A DNA stretch of 64,000 bases from Erythrobacteraceae bacterium (GTDB lineage Bacteria; Pseudomonadota; Alphaproteobacteria; Sphingomonadales; Sphingomonadaceae). Positions within the stretch are counted from its first letter, which is position 1. Every line of letters begins with the position of its first letter. Positions 10,959 through 21,284 of this stretch are shown here, one piece after another. A program made the translations under genes and the position numbers. The notes below the pieces were generated by a model that was given only the letters and a program-made list of their open reading frames with translations, was not told the origin of the DNA and ran no database searches. The stretch is from NCBI GenBank assembly GCA_947479055.1, contig CANJYE010000010.1, forward strand, positions 18,092-82,091. The letters are read 5' to 3'.

Positions 10959-11903
10959 TCAGGCCGCGGCCCGGCGCAAGCGATCGTTGATCGCAGTCCC
11001 GATGCCCTCGTCCGGGATCGGCGCAACCGCAATCCGCGCTGCCGGGGCCGCCGCCGCTTCATGCAGGCAGGCATAAAGCCGCGCAGCAGCTTCGGACGGG
11101 TCGCCACTGGCCGACAGCGTGCAATCGCCTGCCACTGCGCCGAAGCCGATCAGGAATTCGTCCGCTTCGGCCAGCGGGGCATCGAGCCGCAAGGGCTTGC
11201 CCGGGGCATAATGGCTGGCCAGTTGTCCCGGCGCCTCGATCCGAGACGTCACGGCGTCTTCCGCCGCTCCAAGAATGGCGGTAATCCGCGCCTCCTCGAT
11301 CGGGCCGGGCCGCAGCAATTGCCAACTGCCATCGGCCCGCAGCGCGACAATGGTCGATTCGATCCCGCGCGCGCAGGCACCGCCATCAAGTATGAGGCCC
11401 GCCCGCTCGCCCAGCGAGGCGGCGACATGCGCGGCATCCGTCGGGCTGACCCCGCCGCTGCGGTTGGCCGAAGGAGCGGCAAGCGGCAGCCCGCCCGCTT
11501 CCAGCAATGCCCGCATCGCCGGATGGGCCGGCATGCGGATCGCCAGCGTCGACAGGCCCGCTGTCACCGCCGGGGTAACCGGCGCGCCTTCCCGCAGCGG
11601 CAGGACCATCGTCAGCGGGCCGGGCCAGAACGCGTTGGCGAGCGCAAGCGCCCGATCATCCAGCTCGACCAGCCGCCCGGCCTGCTCGAGATTGACGACA
11701 TGCACGATCAGCGGATTGAAATCCGGCCTGCCCTTGGCGCGATAGATTGCGGCCACCGCCTCGGCGCTGTCGGCGCGCGCGGCAAGGCCATAGACCGTCT
11801 CGGTCGGCACGGCGACCAGCCCGCCCGCGCGCAGCCGTTCGGCCGCTTGGGCTATGCCGCTGGCATCGGCGGGCAGGATCAGGGGCTTCTGTTTGCCGGT
11901 CAT
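10959..11903 (-). CDS. L-threonylcarbamoyladenylate synthase (Sua5-type)
   Basis: This 314-residue protein makes threonylcarbamoyl-AMP from threonine, bicarbonate and ATP for the t6A37 modification of tRNA. The N-terminal YrdC domain is visible (residues 1-200, with VAVPTETVYGLA near residue 29). The extra C-terminal Sua5 domain makes it longer than TsaC. I placed the start at MTGKQKPL (11903). The open frame continues upstream into the divergent acyl-CoA dehydrogenase region, but homology begins here. Confidence 0.9.
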   Translation of the reverse strand: MTGKQKPLILPADASGIAQAAERLRAGGLVAVPTETVYGLAARADSAEAVAAIYRAKGRPDFNPLIVHVVNLEQAGRLVELDDRALALANAFWPGPLTMVLPLREGAPVTPAVTAGLSTLAIRMPAHPAMRALLEAGGLPLAAPSANRSGGVSPTDAAHVAASLGERAGLILDGGACARGIESTIVALRADGSWQLLRPGPIEEARITAILGAAEDAVTSRIEAPGQLASHYAPGKPLRLDAPLAEADEFLIGFGAVAGDCTLSASGDPSEAAARLYACLHEAAAAPAARIAVAPIPDEGIGTAINDRLRRAAA

Positions 11904-11952
11904 CGCGCTCCCGCTATAGGTGCCTCTCTGCCCAAGCCAAGGAAAACTGCCC

Positions 11953-13698
11953 GTGACTCCATTCAGCCCACCCACGCAGGACCAGTTGCTGGCGCTGCGG
12001 GTCTGCGCCGGCATCGCAGAACTGGCACAGAGCGAGCGCTTTGCCGCCGCCAGCCCGGATCTGGTCGAAGCGATCGTCGAAGGGATCGGTGACTTCGCGG
12101 CAGGCAAATGGGCCCCGCTCAACCGCATTGGCGACCAGCTGGGCGCGCATTTGGCGGAAGGCCGCGTCAGCCTGCCTCCGGGCTTTGCCGAGGCCTATGC
12201 ATCCTATGTCGCGCAGGGCTGGAACGCAGTTGCCGCGCCACCCGAATTCGGCGGACAGGGCCTGCCCTTCGCGCTTGCCTGCAATGTACTGGAAAACCTC
12301 GGCGCGGCTGACATGGCCTTCGCCCTGCTGCCGACACTGACCGTCGGCGCGATTGAGGCACTGTTGCACCATGGCGACGACGCGCAACGAGCAACCTATC
12401 TGCCAAAGCTGGTCAGCGGAGAATGGTCGGGCACCATGAACCTGACCGAATCGCAGGCCGGCAGCGATGTTGGCGCGCTGAAGACTGTGGCAACACCGAT
12501 TCGCGAAGGCGAACATCAAGGCAAATACCTGATCTCCGGCCAGAAAATCTTCATCACCTGGGGCGAGCACGATCTGGCCGGAAACATCGTTCATCTGGTG
12601 CTGGCCCGCACGCTCGGCGCGCCGGAAGGTAGCCGGGGGATTTCTCTGTTCATCGTCCCCAAATTCCATGTTCGCGCGGACGGAAGCCTCGGGCCACGCA
12701 ACGACCTTGCCTGCATCCGGCTGGAGGAAAAGCTCGGCCTCCACGCCTCCCCGACCTGCGTCATGAGCTTTGGCGAGAACGGGCGCTGCATCGGCGAGCT
12801 TGTCGGCCGCGAGAACGAAGGGCTGCGCGCTATGTTCACCATGATGAACTCGGCGCGAATCAATGTCGGCAACCAGGGCGTGCAAGTGGCGGAGCGGGCG
12901 CTCCAGCAAGCAGGGTCTTATGCCCGCGAACGGGTCCAGTCGGCACGGGCGGGCGCGGCCGACAAATCGCCGGTAGCGATCATCGAGCATCCCGACGTGC
13001 GGCGCATGCTGCTGCGGATGCGGGCGCTGACCGAAGGAGCGCGGGCGCTGCTCTATTACACCGCCGGGCAGGTCGATCGTGCCGCGTTGGGCGATGACAG
13101 GGCCCGGGCCCGCGCGGACCTGCTGGTCCCGCTGATCAAGGCCTGGGGCACCGATATCGGCACGGAAGTGGCCAGCCTCGGCATCCAGGTCCACGGCGGG
13201 ATGGGCTATATCGAGGAGACCGGCGCGGCCCAGCACCTGCGCGATGTGCGGATCGCCGCGATCTATGAAGGAACCAACGGTATCCAGGCCGCCGATTTCG
13301 TCACGCGCAAGCTGGCGATGGAGAATGGCGCGGTCTTGCCAGGCCTGATGGAGGACATCGCCCGGGAAGCCGGAACGGAAGCGCCGGAATTGGCCGCGCT
13401 CGCCCGCGATTGTGCAAGCATCGGCGCATGGATGCTGCGCGATGCCAGCCTCGATGACCGGCTGGCGGGCAGCGTCCCCTTCTGCGCCATGTGCGCAGTG
13501 GCGGCGGCAGGCTGGCAGCTGCTGCGGCAATCCCGCGCGGTGGGCGCGGGCGAAGCTCCGGCACTCGCCGCGACAAAACCCGTGGTCGCGCGCTACTTCC
13601 TCACCCGGATCGTGCCGGAAATGACCGGGCTGAAAGCATCCGCCACTGCCGGTGCCGAACTTCTCTATACACTCGACGCAGGACAACTTGCCGGATGA
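11953..13698 (+). CDS. Acyl-CoA dehydrogenase, large 580-residue type
   Basis: This FAD-dependent acyl-CoA dehydrogenase of 581 residues belongs to the longer subgroup with a C-terminal acetyl-CoA dehydrogenase-like extension. That group includes DmdC, the 3-methylmercaptopropionyl-CoA dehydrogenase. Motifs include MNLTESQAGSD (FAD and substrate binding, about residue 160) and IQVHGGMGYIEE near 412, where the catalytic glutamate region lies. The substrate cannot be told from sequence. The start is GTG 11953, with AAGGAAAA upstream. The stop overlaps the ATG of the DUF815 gene (ATGA), so the two are translationally coupled. Confidence 0.88.
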   Translation: MTPFSPPTQDQLLALRVCAGIAELAQSERFAAASPDLVEAIVEGIGDFAAGKWAPLNRIGDQLGAHLAEGRVSLPPGFAEAYASYVAQGWNAVAAPPEFGGQGLPFALACNVLENLGAADMAFALLPTLTVGAIEALLHHGDDAQRATYLPKLVSGEWSGTMNLTESQAGSDVGALKTVATPIREGEHQGKYLISGQKIFITWGEHDLAGNIVHLVLARTLGAPEGSRGISLFIVPKFHVRADGSLGPRNDLACIRLEEKLGLHASPTCVMSFGENGRCIGELVGRENEGLRAMFTMMNSARINVGNQGVQVAERALQQAGSYARERVQSARAGAADKSPVAIIEHPDVRRMLLRMRALTEGARALLYYTAGQVDRAALGDDRARARADLLVPLIKAWGTDIGTEVASLGIQVHGGMGYIEETGAAQHLRDVRIAAIYEGTNGIQAADFVTRKLAMENGAVLPGLMEDIAREAGTEAPELAALARDCASIGAWMLRDASLDDRLAGSVPFCAMCAVAAAGWQLLRQSRAVGAGEAPALAATKPVVARYFLTRIVPEMTGLKASATAGAELLYTLDAGQLAG

Positions 13699-14519
13699 AC
13701 GAAGCCGAAGCCCACCTCGCCCGCATCGCCGACGCGCTCGAACGCCTCTCTCCGCCAACACAGAAGGCGGACTGGCGCGCCAGCCCTGCCTACGTCTGGG
13801 ATGGACGCAATCCCCGCGCCGTTGCTGCGCTGGAAGCGCCAGCGCTTGCCCTGCTGCGCGGGATCGAGCCGCAAAAAGCGCTCGTCACCGCCAATGTCGC
13901 CCGGCTCGCGGCGGGTCATGCCGCCCATGACATGCTGCTGTGGGGCTCGCGCGGGATGGGCAAGTCCGCGCTACTGCGGGCCAGCGTGAAGGCCGCGCAG
14001 ACCGTCAATCCGGGCGCAGTTGCGCTGGTGCAGGTCGCGCCGGACGCGCTGGAAGGCCTCGCTGCGCTGTTTGGCGAACTCGGCGCGGTTGCCCGCAATT
14101 TTCTTGTCTTCATCGACGATCTCGGTTTTGCCGAGGGCGATTCAACCGGTCCGCGCCATTTGCGCAGCTGGTTGGAAGGCGGAGTCGAAGCGCGCCCCGG
14201 CAATGTCCGTTTGGCAGTGACATCCAACCGTCGCGTGATCGTGCCGCGACAGGCGAGTGAGCAGGATGATCCGATCAATCCGCGTGACGCGGTGGATGAC
14301 AAGCTGGCGCTGGCTGACCGCTTCGGCCTGTCGATCGGCTTCCACAATTGCAACCAGGACGATTATCTGGCGATCATCGCCGGCTATGCCGAGGCCTACG
14401 GTCTTGCCTTTGAGGAGGGTGACGCACTGGAATGGTCGAAGCGGCGCGGTGCCCGCTCCGGCCGGACCGCCTGGCAATTCGTAACCGAACTGGCCGGGCG
14501 GGCCGGGAAGATTCTATAG
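13695..14519 (+). CDS. DUF815 family P-loop ATPase
   Basis: This 274-residue AAA-like ATPase has Walker A GSRGMGKS near residue 80 and a Walker B-type FIDDLGF near 137. The sensor region is LAVTSNRR near 175. It belongs to the DUF815 family, whose cellular role is not established. It overlaps the acyl-CoA dehydrogenase stop by four bases and converges with the sugar dehydrogenase gene 5 bases away. Confidence 0.88.
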   Translation: MNEAEAHLARIADALERLSPPTQKADWRASPAYVWDGRNPRAVAALEAPALALLRGIEPQKALVTANVARLAAGHAAHDMLLWGSRGMGKSALLRASVKAAQTVNPGAVALVQVAPDALEGLAALFGELGAVARNFLVFIDDLGFAEGDSTGPRHLRSWLEGGVEARPGNVRLAVTSNRRVIVPRQASEQDDPINPRDAVDDKLALADRFGLSIGFHNCNQDDYLAIIAGYAEAYGLAFEEGDALEWSKRRGARSGRTAWQFVTELAGRAGKIL

Positions 14520-14523
14520 ACCG

Positions 14524-15972
14524 CTATTGTTCGATGAAATCCTTGCCAAATTTTATTGTCCCGTCACCCTTCAGCTCGCGACGCGGGGGAATCGGTGCCA
14601 CCTTTACAACTTTGGGCGCAGGCGCGGGCTTCGCCCCGGGAGCCTCAACCCGCCAAATGATGCCGGCGGTGTCATCGCTCACCAGAAGTGCCCCCGTCTT
14701 GTCCCAGGCGACCCAGGTCGGGCGGCCATGGGTTGTGCCCTTACCGGTGAGGAAGCCGCTCAAGACTTGCTGCGGCGGACCAGAGGGATTGCCGTTTTCG
14801 TCGAACGGCACGAAGATCACATCATAGCCCGACAGCGGGCGACGGTTCCAGGAACCGTGCCGGGCGATGAAGGCGCCCCGGCCGAAGGCCGCACCCATCC
14901 TGTGGCCTTCGCGCGTGAAAGTGAGGCCCAGCGCAGCAACATGGGGGCCGAGAGCATATTCCGGTCTGCGAGTGTATTCGGTGAAATATTCGGGCACCGG
15001 CTCCTGAACCCGAATGTCCATCTTGTCCTTCCAATAAGCCCAGGGCCAGCCATATTGTGCGCCAATCGGGACATTTGTGAGATAGTCGGGAACGAGGTCG
15101 GAACCTAGCATGTCGCGTTCATTGACCGTGGCCCACAACTCGCCAGTGGCGGGATTGAAGTCCAGCCCGTTGGGATTGCGCATGCCCCCGGCGTATTGGC
15201 GCGGCTTGCGGCTGGTGAAATCATACTCCCAGATCGCCGCCCGGCCCTTTTCCTCGGCCATACCGTTCTCGCCGATATTCGAGGCGGAACCGACCGCGAC
15301 GAACACCGATTTGCCGTCCGGACTCACCGCGAGGTTGCGCATCCAGTGATAGCCGCCGGCCGGCAGATCCATCAGCTTGTAGGGTTTCGCGGTAATGCTG
15401 GTCGCCCCTAGCTGATAGGGAAAGGACAGCAGCATGTCGTTATCGGCCACGAGCAGGCGTCCGTCGCGATATCCAAGGCCAGAGGGCGAATTCAGGCCAT
15501 CCTTCAGGACATAGCGGGACTCCGCCTTGCCATCGCCATCGGCATCGCGAAGCAGCACAATCTTGTCGGGCGAAGGCACAAGGGCGCCGGCCCGATCCAT
15601 CAGCCACATCATCACCCTGCCGGTAATGCCGCTCGGCTTATCGCCTGGAGGGGCATTGGTGAGCGCGACCACCACATCGCCATTGGGGAGGGTCAGCATC
15701 GTGCGCGGATGCACCAGCCCTTCGGCAAAGCGGGTAACCTTGAAGCCCTTGGGCGCTACTGGCGCCTCGCCCGCTTCCCAGCCAACCGGCCTTGCGATCA
15801 CGATCGTCGGGAAGGTTTCCGGAGAAGCCTCCTCCTCGATCACCGGATCTGAACCGGTAACCTTGGCCATATCGAGATCGGCCACATCCCCGCGCCAGAG
15901 CCAGGTGACTAAGCCGCCCAGCACAAGGACGATGGTGGCGGTGGTGGTGATGGTTGCGCGTCTGCTGGTCAT
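14524..15972 (-). CDS. PQQ-type glucose/sorbosone dehydrogenase-like beta-propeller protein
   Basis: This 482-residue protein has one N-terminal membrane segment (about residues 8-26). A six-bladed propeller of the glucose/sorbosone dehydrogenase family follows. Family-type segments include PNGDVVVALTN, RDADGDGKAES, DGLNSPSGLGY and RNPNGLDFNPATGELW. These proteins oxidise sugars in the periplasm using PQQ. Many homologues have no proven substrate, and no PQQ synthesis gene is seen in this window. I placed the start at MTSRRAT (15972). Confidence 0.82.
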   Translation of the reverse strand: MTSRRATITTTATIVLVLGGLVTWLWRGDVADLDMAKVTGSDPVIEEEASPETFPTIVIARPVGWEAGEAPVAPKGFKVTRFAEGLVHPRTMLTLPNGDVVVALTNAPPGDKPSGITGRVMMWLMDRAGALVPSPDKIVLLRDADGDGKAESRYVLKDGLNSPSGLGYRDGRLLVADNDMLLSFPYQLGATSITAKPYKLMDLPAGGYHWMRNLAVSPDGKSVFVAVGSASNIGENGMAEEKGRAAIWEYDFTSRKPRQYAGGMRNPNGLDFNPATGELWATVNERDMLGSDLVPDYLTNVPIGAQYGWPWAYWKDKMDIRVQEPVPEYFTEYTRRPEYALGPHVAALGLTFTREGHRMGAAFGRGAFIARHGSWNRRPLSGYDVIFVPFDENGNPSGPPQQVLSGFLTGKGTTHGRPTWVAWDKTGALLVSDDTAGIIWRVEAPGAKPAPAPKVVKVAPIPPRRELKGDGTIKFGKDFIEQ

Positions 15973-16141
15973 GGGGTTCCAGATAGTAGGCCAAGGCCGA
16001 AGCGGCAATGGGGCACGAGCCGACCCGATTCGGGACACCACCCGAATTGGTTTCCCCAAATCCTTAGTTTCTCCGGCAAGGCGATGCTAAATTTCGCGTT
16101 AACGCCGGGAATCGACCGGCCCGTTACATGAGGTACTCGCC

Positions 16142-16936
16142 ATGAATGCCCGCCTGATCCCGCTTTGCATCGCTGCCGGCGCATTGTTCGCCGCCTCTCC
16201 GGCCCTGGCCGAAGGTCCCGATCCGGCGGATTCTGCCGGTGAGGCCGCCGCCGCTGCGCTGCCGCCGCTGCCGGGCAATCCGCAGACGATGGCGATGCCG
16301 GCGATGCCACCGCTGCCGGGGGCAGGCGCTCCGGGCTATCCTATGGCCACCGGCTATCCGCAGGGATATGGCGCCCCCGCATCCTATCCGCCCGAATACC
16401 AGCGGGCCCGCGAGAACTGGATTGCCGATTGCGTCGGCCGTTATCGCGGCGAAGACCGGCGCGACGGCCATGGCGGCGTGATCGGGGGCGTGGTTGGCGC
16501 AGTGGTCGGCGGAGTGGTCGGCAATCGCATCGACAACAAGGGCAGCAGGCTGGCCGGCACTCTGATCGGCGCGGGGGCGGGCGGCGTTGCTGGGGCCGTG
16601 ATCGGCAGCGCGATCGACCGCAACAACAGCCGCAAGGACGAGGATGAAGCGGTGAGCTGGTGCGAAGACTATCTCGCCCGCAACACGGCGCAGATGGGCT
16701 ATGGCCAGCCCGGCTATGGCTATGGCTATCCCGCCTATGGCTATGCGATGCCGATGGCCTATGCCGTGCCGATGATGCCGGTGATGATCCCGGTCCAGCG
16801 CTGCCATACCCACGAAGTGGTTGAGAAGATTGTAGAACGCCCGGTCTATCGCCAGATCATCGTCCACGACAAGCGGGTACGGATGCAGCCGACAAAGACG
16901 GTCAAATACGCCAAGACCGGAAAATATGTGAAGTAG
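16142..16936 (+). CDS. Secreted glycine-zipper protein
   Basis: This 264-residue protein starts with a signal peptide cleaved after about ASPALA (residue 22). A Pro/Ala-rich linker follows. Residues 113-160 hold a glycine-zipper two-helix segment built on GGVVGAVVGGVVGNR and GAGAGGVAGAVIGSAIDR. Such segments insert in or associate with membranes (the outer-membrane family that includes SlyB-like and Rick_17kDa proteins). The C-terminal third is rich in Tyr-Gly pairs and Met-Pro, and ends in a basic tail. Its function is unknown. A GAGG ribosome site precedes ATG 16142. Confidence 0.8.
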   Translation: MNARLIPLCIAAGALFAASPALAEGPDPADSAGEAAAAALPPLPGNPQTMAMPAMPPLPGAGAPGYPMATGYPQGYGAPASYPPEYQRARENWIADCVGRYRGEDRRDGHGGVIGGVVGAVVGGVVGNRIDNKGSRLAGTLIGAGAGGVAGAVIGSAIDRNNSRKDEDEAVSWCEDYLARNTAQMGYGQPGYGYGYPAYGYAMPMAYAVPMMPVMIPVQRCHTHEVVEKIVERPVYRQIIVHDKRVRMQPTKTVKYAKTGKYVK

Positions 16937-16945
16937 CTTCGCTGA

Positions 16946-16974
16946 AACGGAAGTTGCGCTGCGCAACTTCCGTT
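16946..16974. terminator. Strong hairpin between convergent glycine-zipper gene and parB
   Basis: A perfect 13-base stem, AACGGAAGTTGCG with CGCAACTTCCGTT, has a 3-base loop. It is nearly symmetric and lies between two convergent genes, so it could stop transcription in both directions. U-runs are short on both sides. Confidence 0.6.
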
Positions 16975-16991
16975 GTGCCGGGCGGCACCGG

Positions 16992-17959
<968 letters not shown>

Positions 17960-17963
<4 letters not shown>

Positions 17964-18736
17964 GCGGCTTTCCTCTTTTCGGGCAGGCGGCCAATCAGCT
18001 CGCGCGCGAGCGCCATATAGGCAAGGCTCCCGGCGCAACTGTGATCATAGACCAGCGCCGGCAATCCGTGGCTCGGTGCCTCGGACAGGCGGACATTGCG
18101 CGGGATGACCGCTTCGAACACCAGCGGGCCAAGGCAGGCGCGAACGTCGTCAGCCACCTGATCGGTCAGGCGGTTGCGACGGTCAAACATGGTAAGAACC
18201 ACGCCGAGAATGCCCAGATCTGGGTTGAAGCGCTGCTGAACGCGCTCGACCGTCTGGAGAAGCTGGCTCAAACCTTCCAGCGCGAAGAATTCGCATTGCA
18301 ACGGCACCAGCAATGTGTCGGCAGCGCCGAGCGCATTGAGCGTCAGCAACCCGAGTGAAGGCGGGCAATCGATGAAGCAGATGTCATGGCCGGCATCGCC
18401 CGCCAGCGCGGCGCGCAGCCGGTCTGTGCGGTTCTCCACGCCGACCAGCTCCACTTCGGCACCGCTGAGATCGACCGTCGCCGGGACGATGTCGAGGCCG
18501 GGAATGGCGGTGGGTTGGAAACATTCGGTCAGCGGAGCCTGGTCAATCAACAGGTCGTAGCTTGAACTGACGCGATCAGCCGTGGCGATGCCGATGCCGG
18601 TCGAGGCATTGCCCTGCGGATCGAGGTCGATCAGTAGCGTGCGCCAGCCGGTTGCAGCCATGGCCGTGGCGATGTTGATGGCGGTTGTGGTCTTGCCCAC
18701 CCCGCCTTTCTGGTTGGCGATCGCGATCGTGATCAT
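17960..18736 (-). CDS. parA: Chromosome partitioning ATPase ParA
   Basis: This 258-residue Walker-type ATPase has the deviant Walker A motif KGGVGKTT at residues 10-17 and DLDPQGNAS near 38-46. It also has the Walker B-like FIDCPPSLG near 112. It forms an ATP-dependent DNA-bound gradient that pulls ParB-parS complexes. It overlaps rsmG upstream and parB downstream by four bases each, which indicates one polycistronic message. Confidence 0.96.
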
Positions 18737-19371
18737 GGTGCCTGTTTGGCCTCCTGCGCCAGCCTGCCGGTGATGATGCCCGCCTCCGGATCGGTCAGCG
18801 ATTGTTCCACGTGAAACATCGCCTGCCGCCGTTTTGGCAGTTGCCCCAGTTCTAGCGCCGCGCTCCGCCCCTTGGGCAACAGCCACTGGGTGTCGGCAGT
18901 GGAAAATCGTGCGGATAAGTCGAGCAGCAGGGGCAACGGCGCAAAGGCCCGTGCCGAAATGACACTGGCCGGGAAGCTTGCGACATGTTCGAGCCGTTCG
19001 CCCACCACCTCGCAATGAGCGAGGCCCAACTCCGCAGAACAGTGATGCAGCCACTCGAACCGCCTGCGCCGCGACTCGACCAAGCGAATCGACCAATCCG
19101 GGCGCATCGCTGCAATCACCAGCCCGGGAAAGCCCGCGCCGGTACCGAGATCCAGCCAGGTTCCTGTTTCATGGGAAACAAGCCGGAGCAGCTGCGCGCT
19201 GTCGGCGATATGGCGCTGCCAAATGGCCGGGATCGTCGCCCGGGCCACGAGGTTCTGACGTTCGTTCTCCTCGCGGAGCAATTCAGCCAGCCGTTCCAGT
19301 CGGGCCAAGGCGGCATCATCGCACAGCCCGGAAGTATAGGCGCGGGCACTCTCCTCGCTGTGCAGAGTCAT
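18733..19371 (-). CDS. rsmG: 16S rRNA (guanine527-N7)-methyltransferase RsmG
   Basis: This 212-residue SAM-dependent methyltransferase modifies G527 of 16S rRNA. The SAM motif [13 protein letters not shown] lies near residue 65. It overlaps mnmG (4 bases) and parA (4 bases). The coding sequence contains a full parS site (18803-18818) and a degenerate one (19165-19180). Confidence 0.95.
   Translation of the reverse strand: MTLHSEESARAYTSGLCDDAALARLERLAELLREENERQNLVARATIPAIWQRHIADSAQLLRLVSHETGTWLDLGTGAGFPGLVIAAMRPDWSIRLVESRRRRFEWLHHCSAELGLAHCEVVGERLEHVASFPASVISARAFAPLPLLLDLSARFSTADTQWLLPKGRSAALELGQLPKRRQAMFHVEQSLTDPEAGIITGRLAQEAKQAP
18803..18818. promoter_or_regulatory. parS site within rsmG
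   Basis: The 16-base sequence TGTTCCACGTGAAACA matches the known bacterial ParB site TGTTNCACGTGAAACA exactly. It lies inside rsmG coding DNA, 0.8 kb upstream of parB on the same strand. Confidence 0.92.
19165..19180. promoter_or_regulatory. Degenerate parS-like site within rsmG
   Basis: TGTTTCATGGGAAACA keeps both arms of the parS palindrome. It differs at two of the central CACGTG bases, which ParB reads directly. It may be a low-affinity site or a decayed copy. Confidence 0.4.
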
Positions 19372-21227
19372 GCTGGGGCCACCGCGCGACGGCGGGCGTG
19401 GACCAGCAGGGCCGCCAGCGCGGCCGGGGTAATCCCGGCCACCCGCCCTGCCGCCGCCAGCGTCGCGGGCTGCGCCTTGTCAAGCCGCTCGATCATTTCG
19501 CGGGAAAGGCCGGGGATTGCATCATAGGGAAATCCGGCCCCCAGCGGCACGGCGTCGCTGGCGCGCAGGTCGCGCAATTCGCGCTCCTGCCGATCGAGAT
19601 AGGGCGCATAGGCCGCGTCTTCCGCCAGTTCGAGCGCCACCTCGCTCGCCGGATCGCAGGCCTCCGGGAGCAATCTGGCCAGCGCGGTCAGATCGATCCC
19701 ATCGAAACGGAGCCATTCGCGCAGGCTGCGCCGCGCGCCATCCTCGCGGACCGTCACCCCTGTCGCAGCGGCGATTTCCTGCGCGGCAAAGGGGTGGTCG
19801 AGCGCCTCGTCCCAGCCCGCCCGATCCGCCTCGCGTTGCTGGTACCACGCCAGCCGCTCGCTGCCGACAGATCCCGCCACGATCGCCAATGGAGTGAGCC
19901 GGGTTGAGGCGTTGTTCGCGCGCAGGCGCAGGCGATATTCCGCCCGGGCAGTGAGCATGCGGTAAGGCTCGCTCACCCCGTGCAGGGTCAGATCGTCGAT
20001 CATCACCGCCATGTAGCTGTTGGCCCGGTCAAGCGCGGCCGGAGCCCGGCCAAGAACGGCTGCCGCCGCCTGCATTCCGGCGACCAGCCCCTGCGCCGCC
20101 GCCTCCTCATATCCGGTGGTGCCGTTGATCTGGCCCGCGCAATAAAGTCCGGGGATCGCCTGCAATTGCAGGCCGCCATCGAGCCCGCGCGGATCGACAT
20201 GGTCATATTCGACCGCGTACCCCGGCACGGCCATGCCGACCTGCTCCAGTCCCTCCATCGTCCGGAGCATCGCCAGTTGGACATCGGCCGGCAGAGAAGT
20301 GCTGATCCCATTAGGATAGACCAGATGATTGTCGAGTCCTTCTGGCTCTAGGAATATCTGGTGGCCATCACGATCGGCAAAGCGGTGGATCTTGTCCTCG
20401 ATCGAGGGGCAATAGCGCGGGCCGCGCGCATCGATCGTGCCGGTGAACAGGGGCGAACGGTGGAGACTCGCCCGGATCAACTCATGCGTTGAGGGATTGG
20501 TGCGGGTGATGGCGCAGAACACCTGCGGGTTCACCCTGCCGCAGGTGAGCACCGACATGGTCCAGGGCTGATCGTCGGAGGCCTGTTCCTCCAGCTGCGC
20601 CCAGTCGATTGTCCGCCCGTCCAGCCGCGGCGGAGTGCCCGTCTTGAGCCGGGCCATCGGCAGGCAGGCCTCGCGCATCTGCGCCGCGAGCCGCTGGGCC
20701 GAAGCCTCACCGATCCGCCCGCCGGTCAGTCGTTCTTCACCCCGGAACAACGTGCCGCCAAGGAAAGTGCCGGTGCAGAGGACCGCTGCCCGGGCGAGGA
20801 GTGCAGTCCCGTCCGCCAGCGCGAGACCCTTGATCCGTCCACCTGCAAGCAGCAGTTCCGCCGCCTCGCCCTCGATCAGGGCCAAATCGCCCTGCTGCGG
20901 CAACAGGTGCTGGATCGCGGCCTTGAACAACCTGCGATCGGCCTGAACGCGCGGCCCCCACACCGCGCTGCCCTTGGAGCGGTTGAGCATGCGATAATGG
21001 ATCGCGGCCGCATCCGCAGCGCGGGCGATCAACCCGTCAAAGGCATCGACCTCGCGCACCAGATGGCCCTTGCCCAGCCCGCCGATTGCCGGGTTGCAAC
21101 TCATCGCCCCGATGGCGTTCAGATCGAAGCTGACAAGGCCCACGCGCGCGCCCATCCGCGCGGCTACCGCCGCAGCCTCACAACCGGCATGGCCTCCGCC
21201 GACCACAAGGATATCGAATTCGCGCAT
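19368..21227 (-). CDS. mnmG: tRNA uridine-5-carboxymethylaminomethyl modification enzyme MnmG
   Basis: This 619-residue FAD-dependent enzyme acts with MnmE to install cmnm5 at U34 of several tRNAs. The dinucleotide-binding motif [11 protein letters not shown] is at residues 9-19. The conserved family segments [14 protein letters not shown] and [10 protein letters not shown] are present, and the length is as expected. A parS site lies just upstream of the start, between mnmG and mnmE. Confidence 0.96.
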   Translation of the reverse strand: MREFDILVVGGGHAGCEAAAVAARMGARVGLVSFDLNAIGAMSCNPAIGGLGKGHLVREVDAFDGLIARAADAAAIHYRMLNRSKGSAVWGPRVQADRRLFKAAIQHLLPQQGDLALIEGEAAELLLAGGRIKGLALADGTALLARAAVLCTGTFLGGTLFRGEERLTGGRIGEASAQRLAAQMREACLPMARLKTGTPPRLDGRTIDWAQLEEQASDDQPWTMSVLTCGRVNPQVFCAITRTNPSTHELIRASLHRSPLFTGTIDARGPRYCPSIEDKIHRFADRDGHQIFLEPEGLDNHLVYPNGISTSLPADVQLAMLRTMEGLEQVGMAVPGYAVEYDHVDPRGLDGGLQLQAIPGLYCAGQINGTTGYEEAAAQGLVAGMQAAAAVLGRAPAALDRANSYMAVMIDDLTLHGVSEPYRMLTARAEYRLRLRANNASTRLTPLAIVAGSVGSERLAWYQQREADRAGWDEALDHPFAAQEIAAATGVTVREDGARRSLREWLRFDGIDLTALARLLPEACDPASEVALELAEDAAYAPYLDRQERELRDLRASDAVPLGAGFPYDAIPGLSREMIERLDKAQPATLAAAGRVAGITPAALAALLVHARRRAVAPA

Positions 21228-21268
21228 GGGAAGGCGATAGAGCGTTCGGGCTCCCCGATCAAACGCGG

Positions 21269-21284
21269 TGTTTCACGTGGAACA
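21269..21284. promoter_or_regulatory. parS site between mnmE and mnmG
   Basis: Read on the minus strand, the sequence is TGTTCCACGTGAAACA, an exact match to the consensus. It fills the short gap immediately after the mnmE stop codon and before mnmG. Confidence 0.92.

Noticed and set aside
11914..13761. A 615-codon minus-strand frame across the acyl-CoA dehydrogenase
   Set aside because: Antisense shadow of a well-supported gene; composition (His, Gln, Arg rich) is typical of such shadows.
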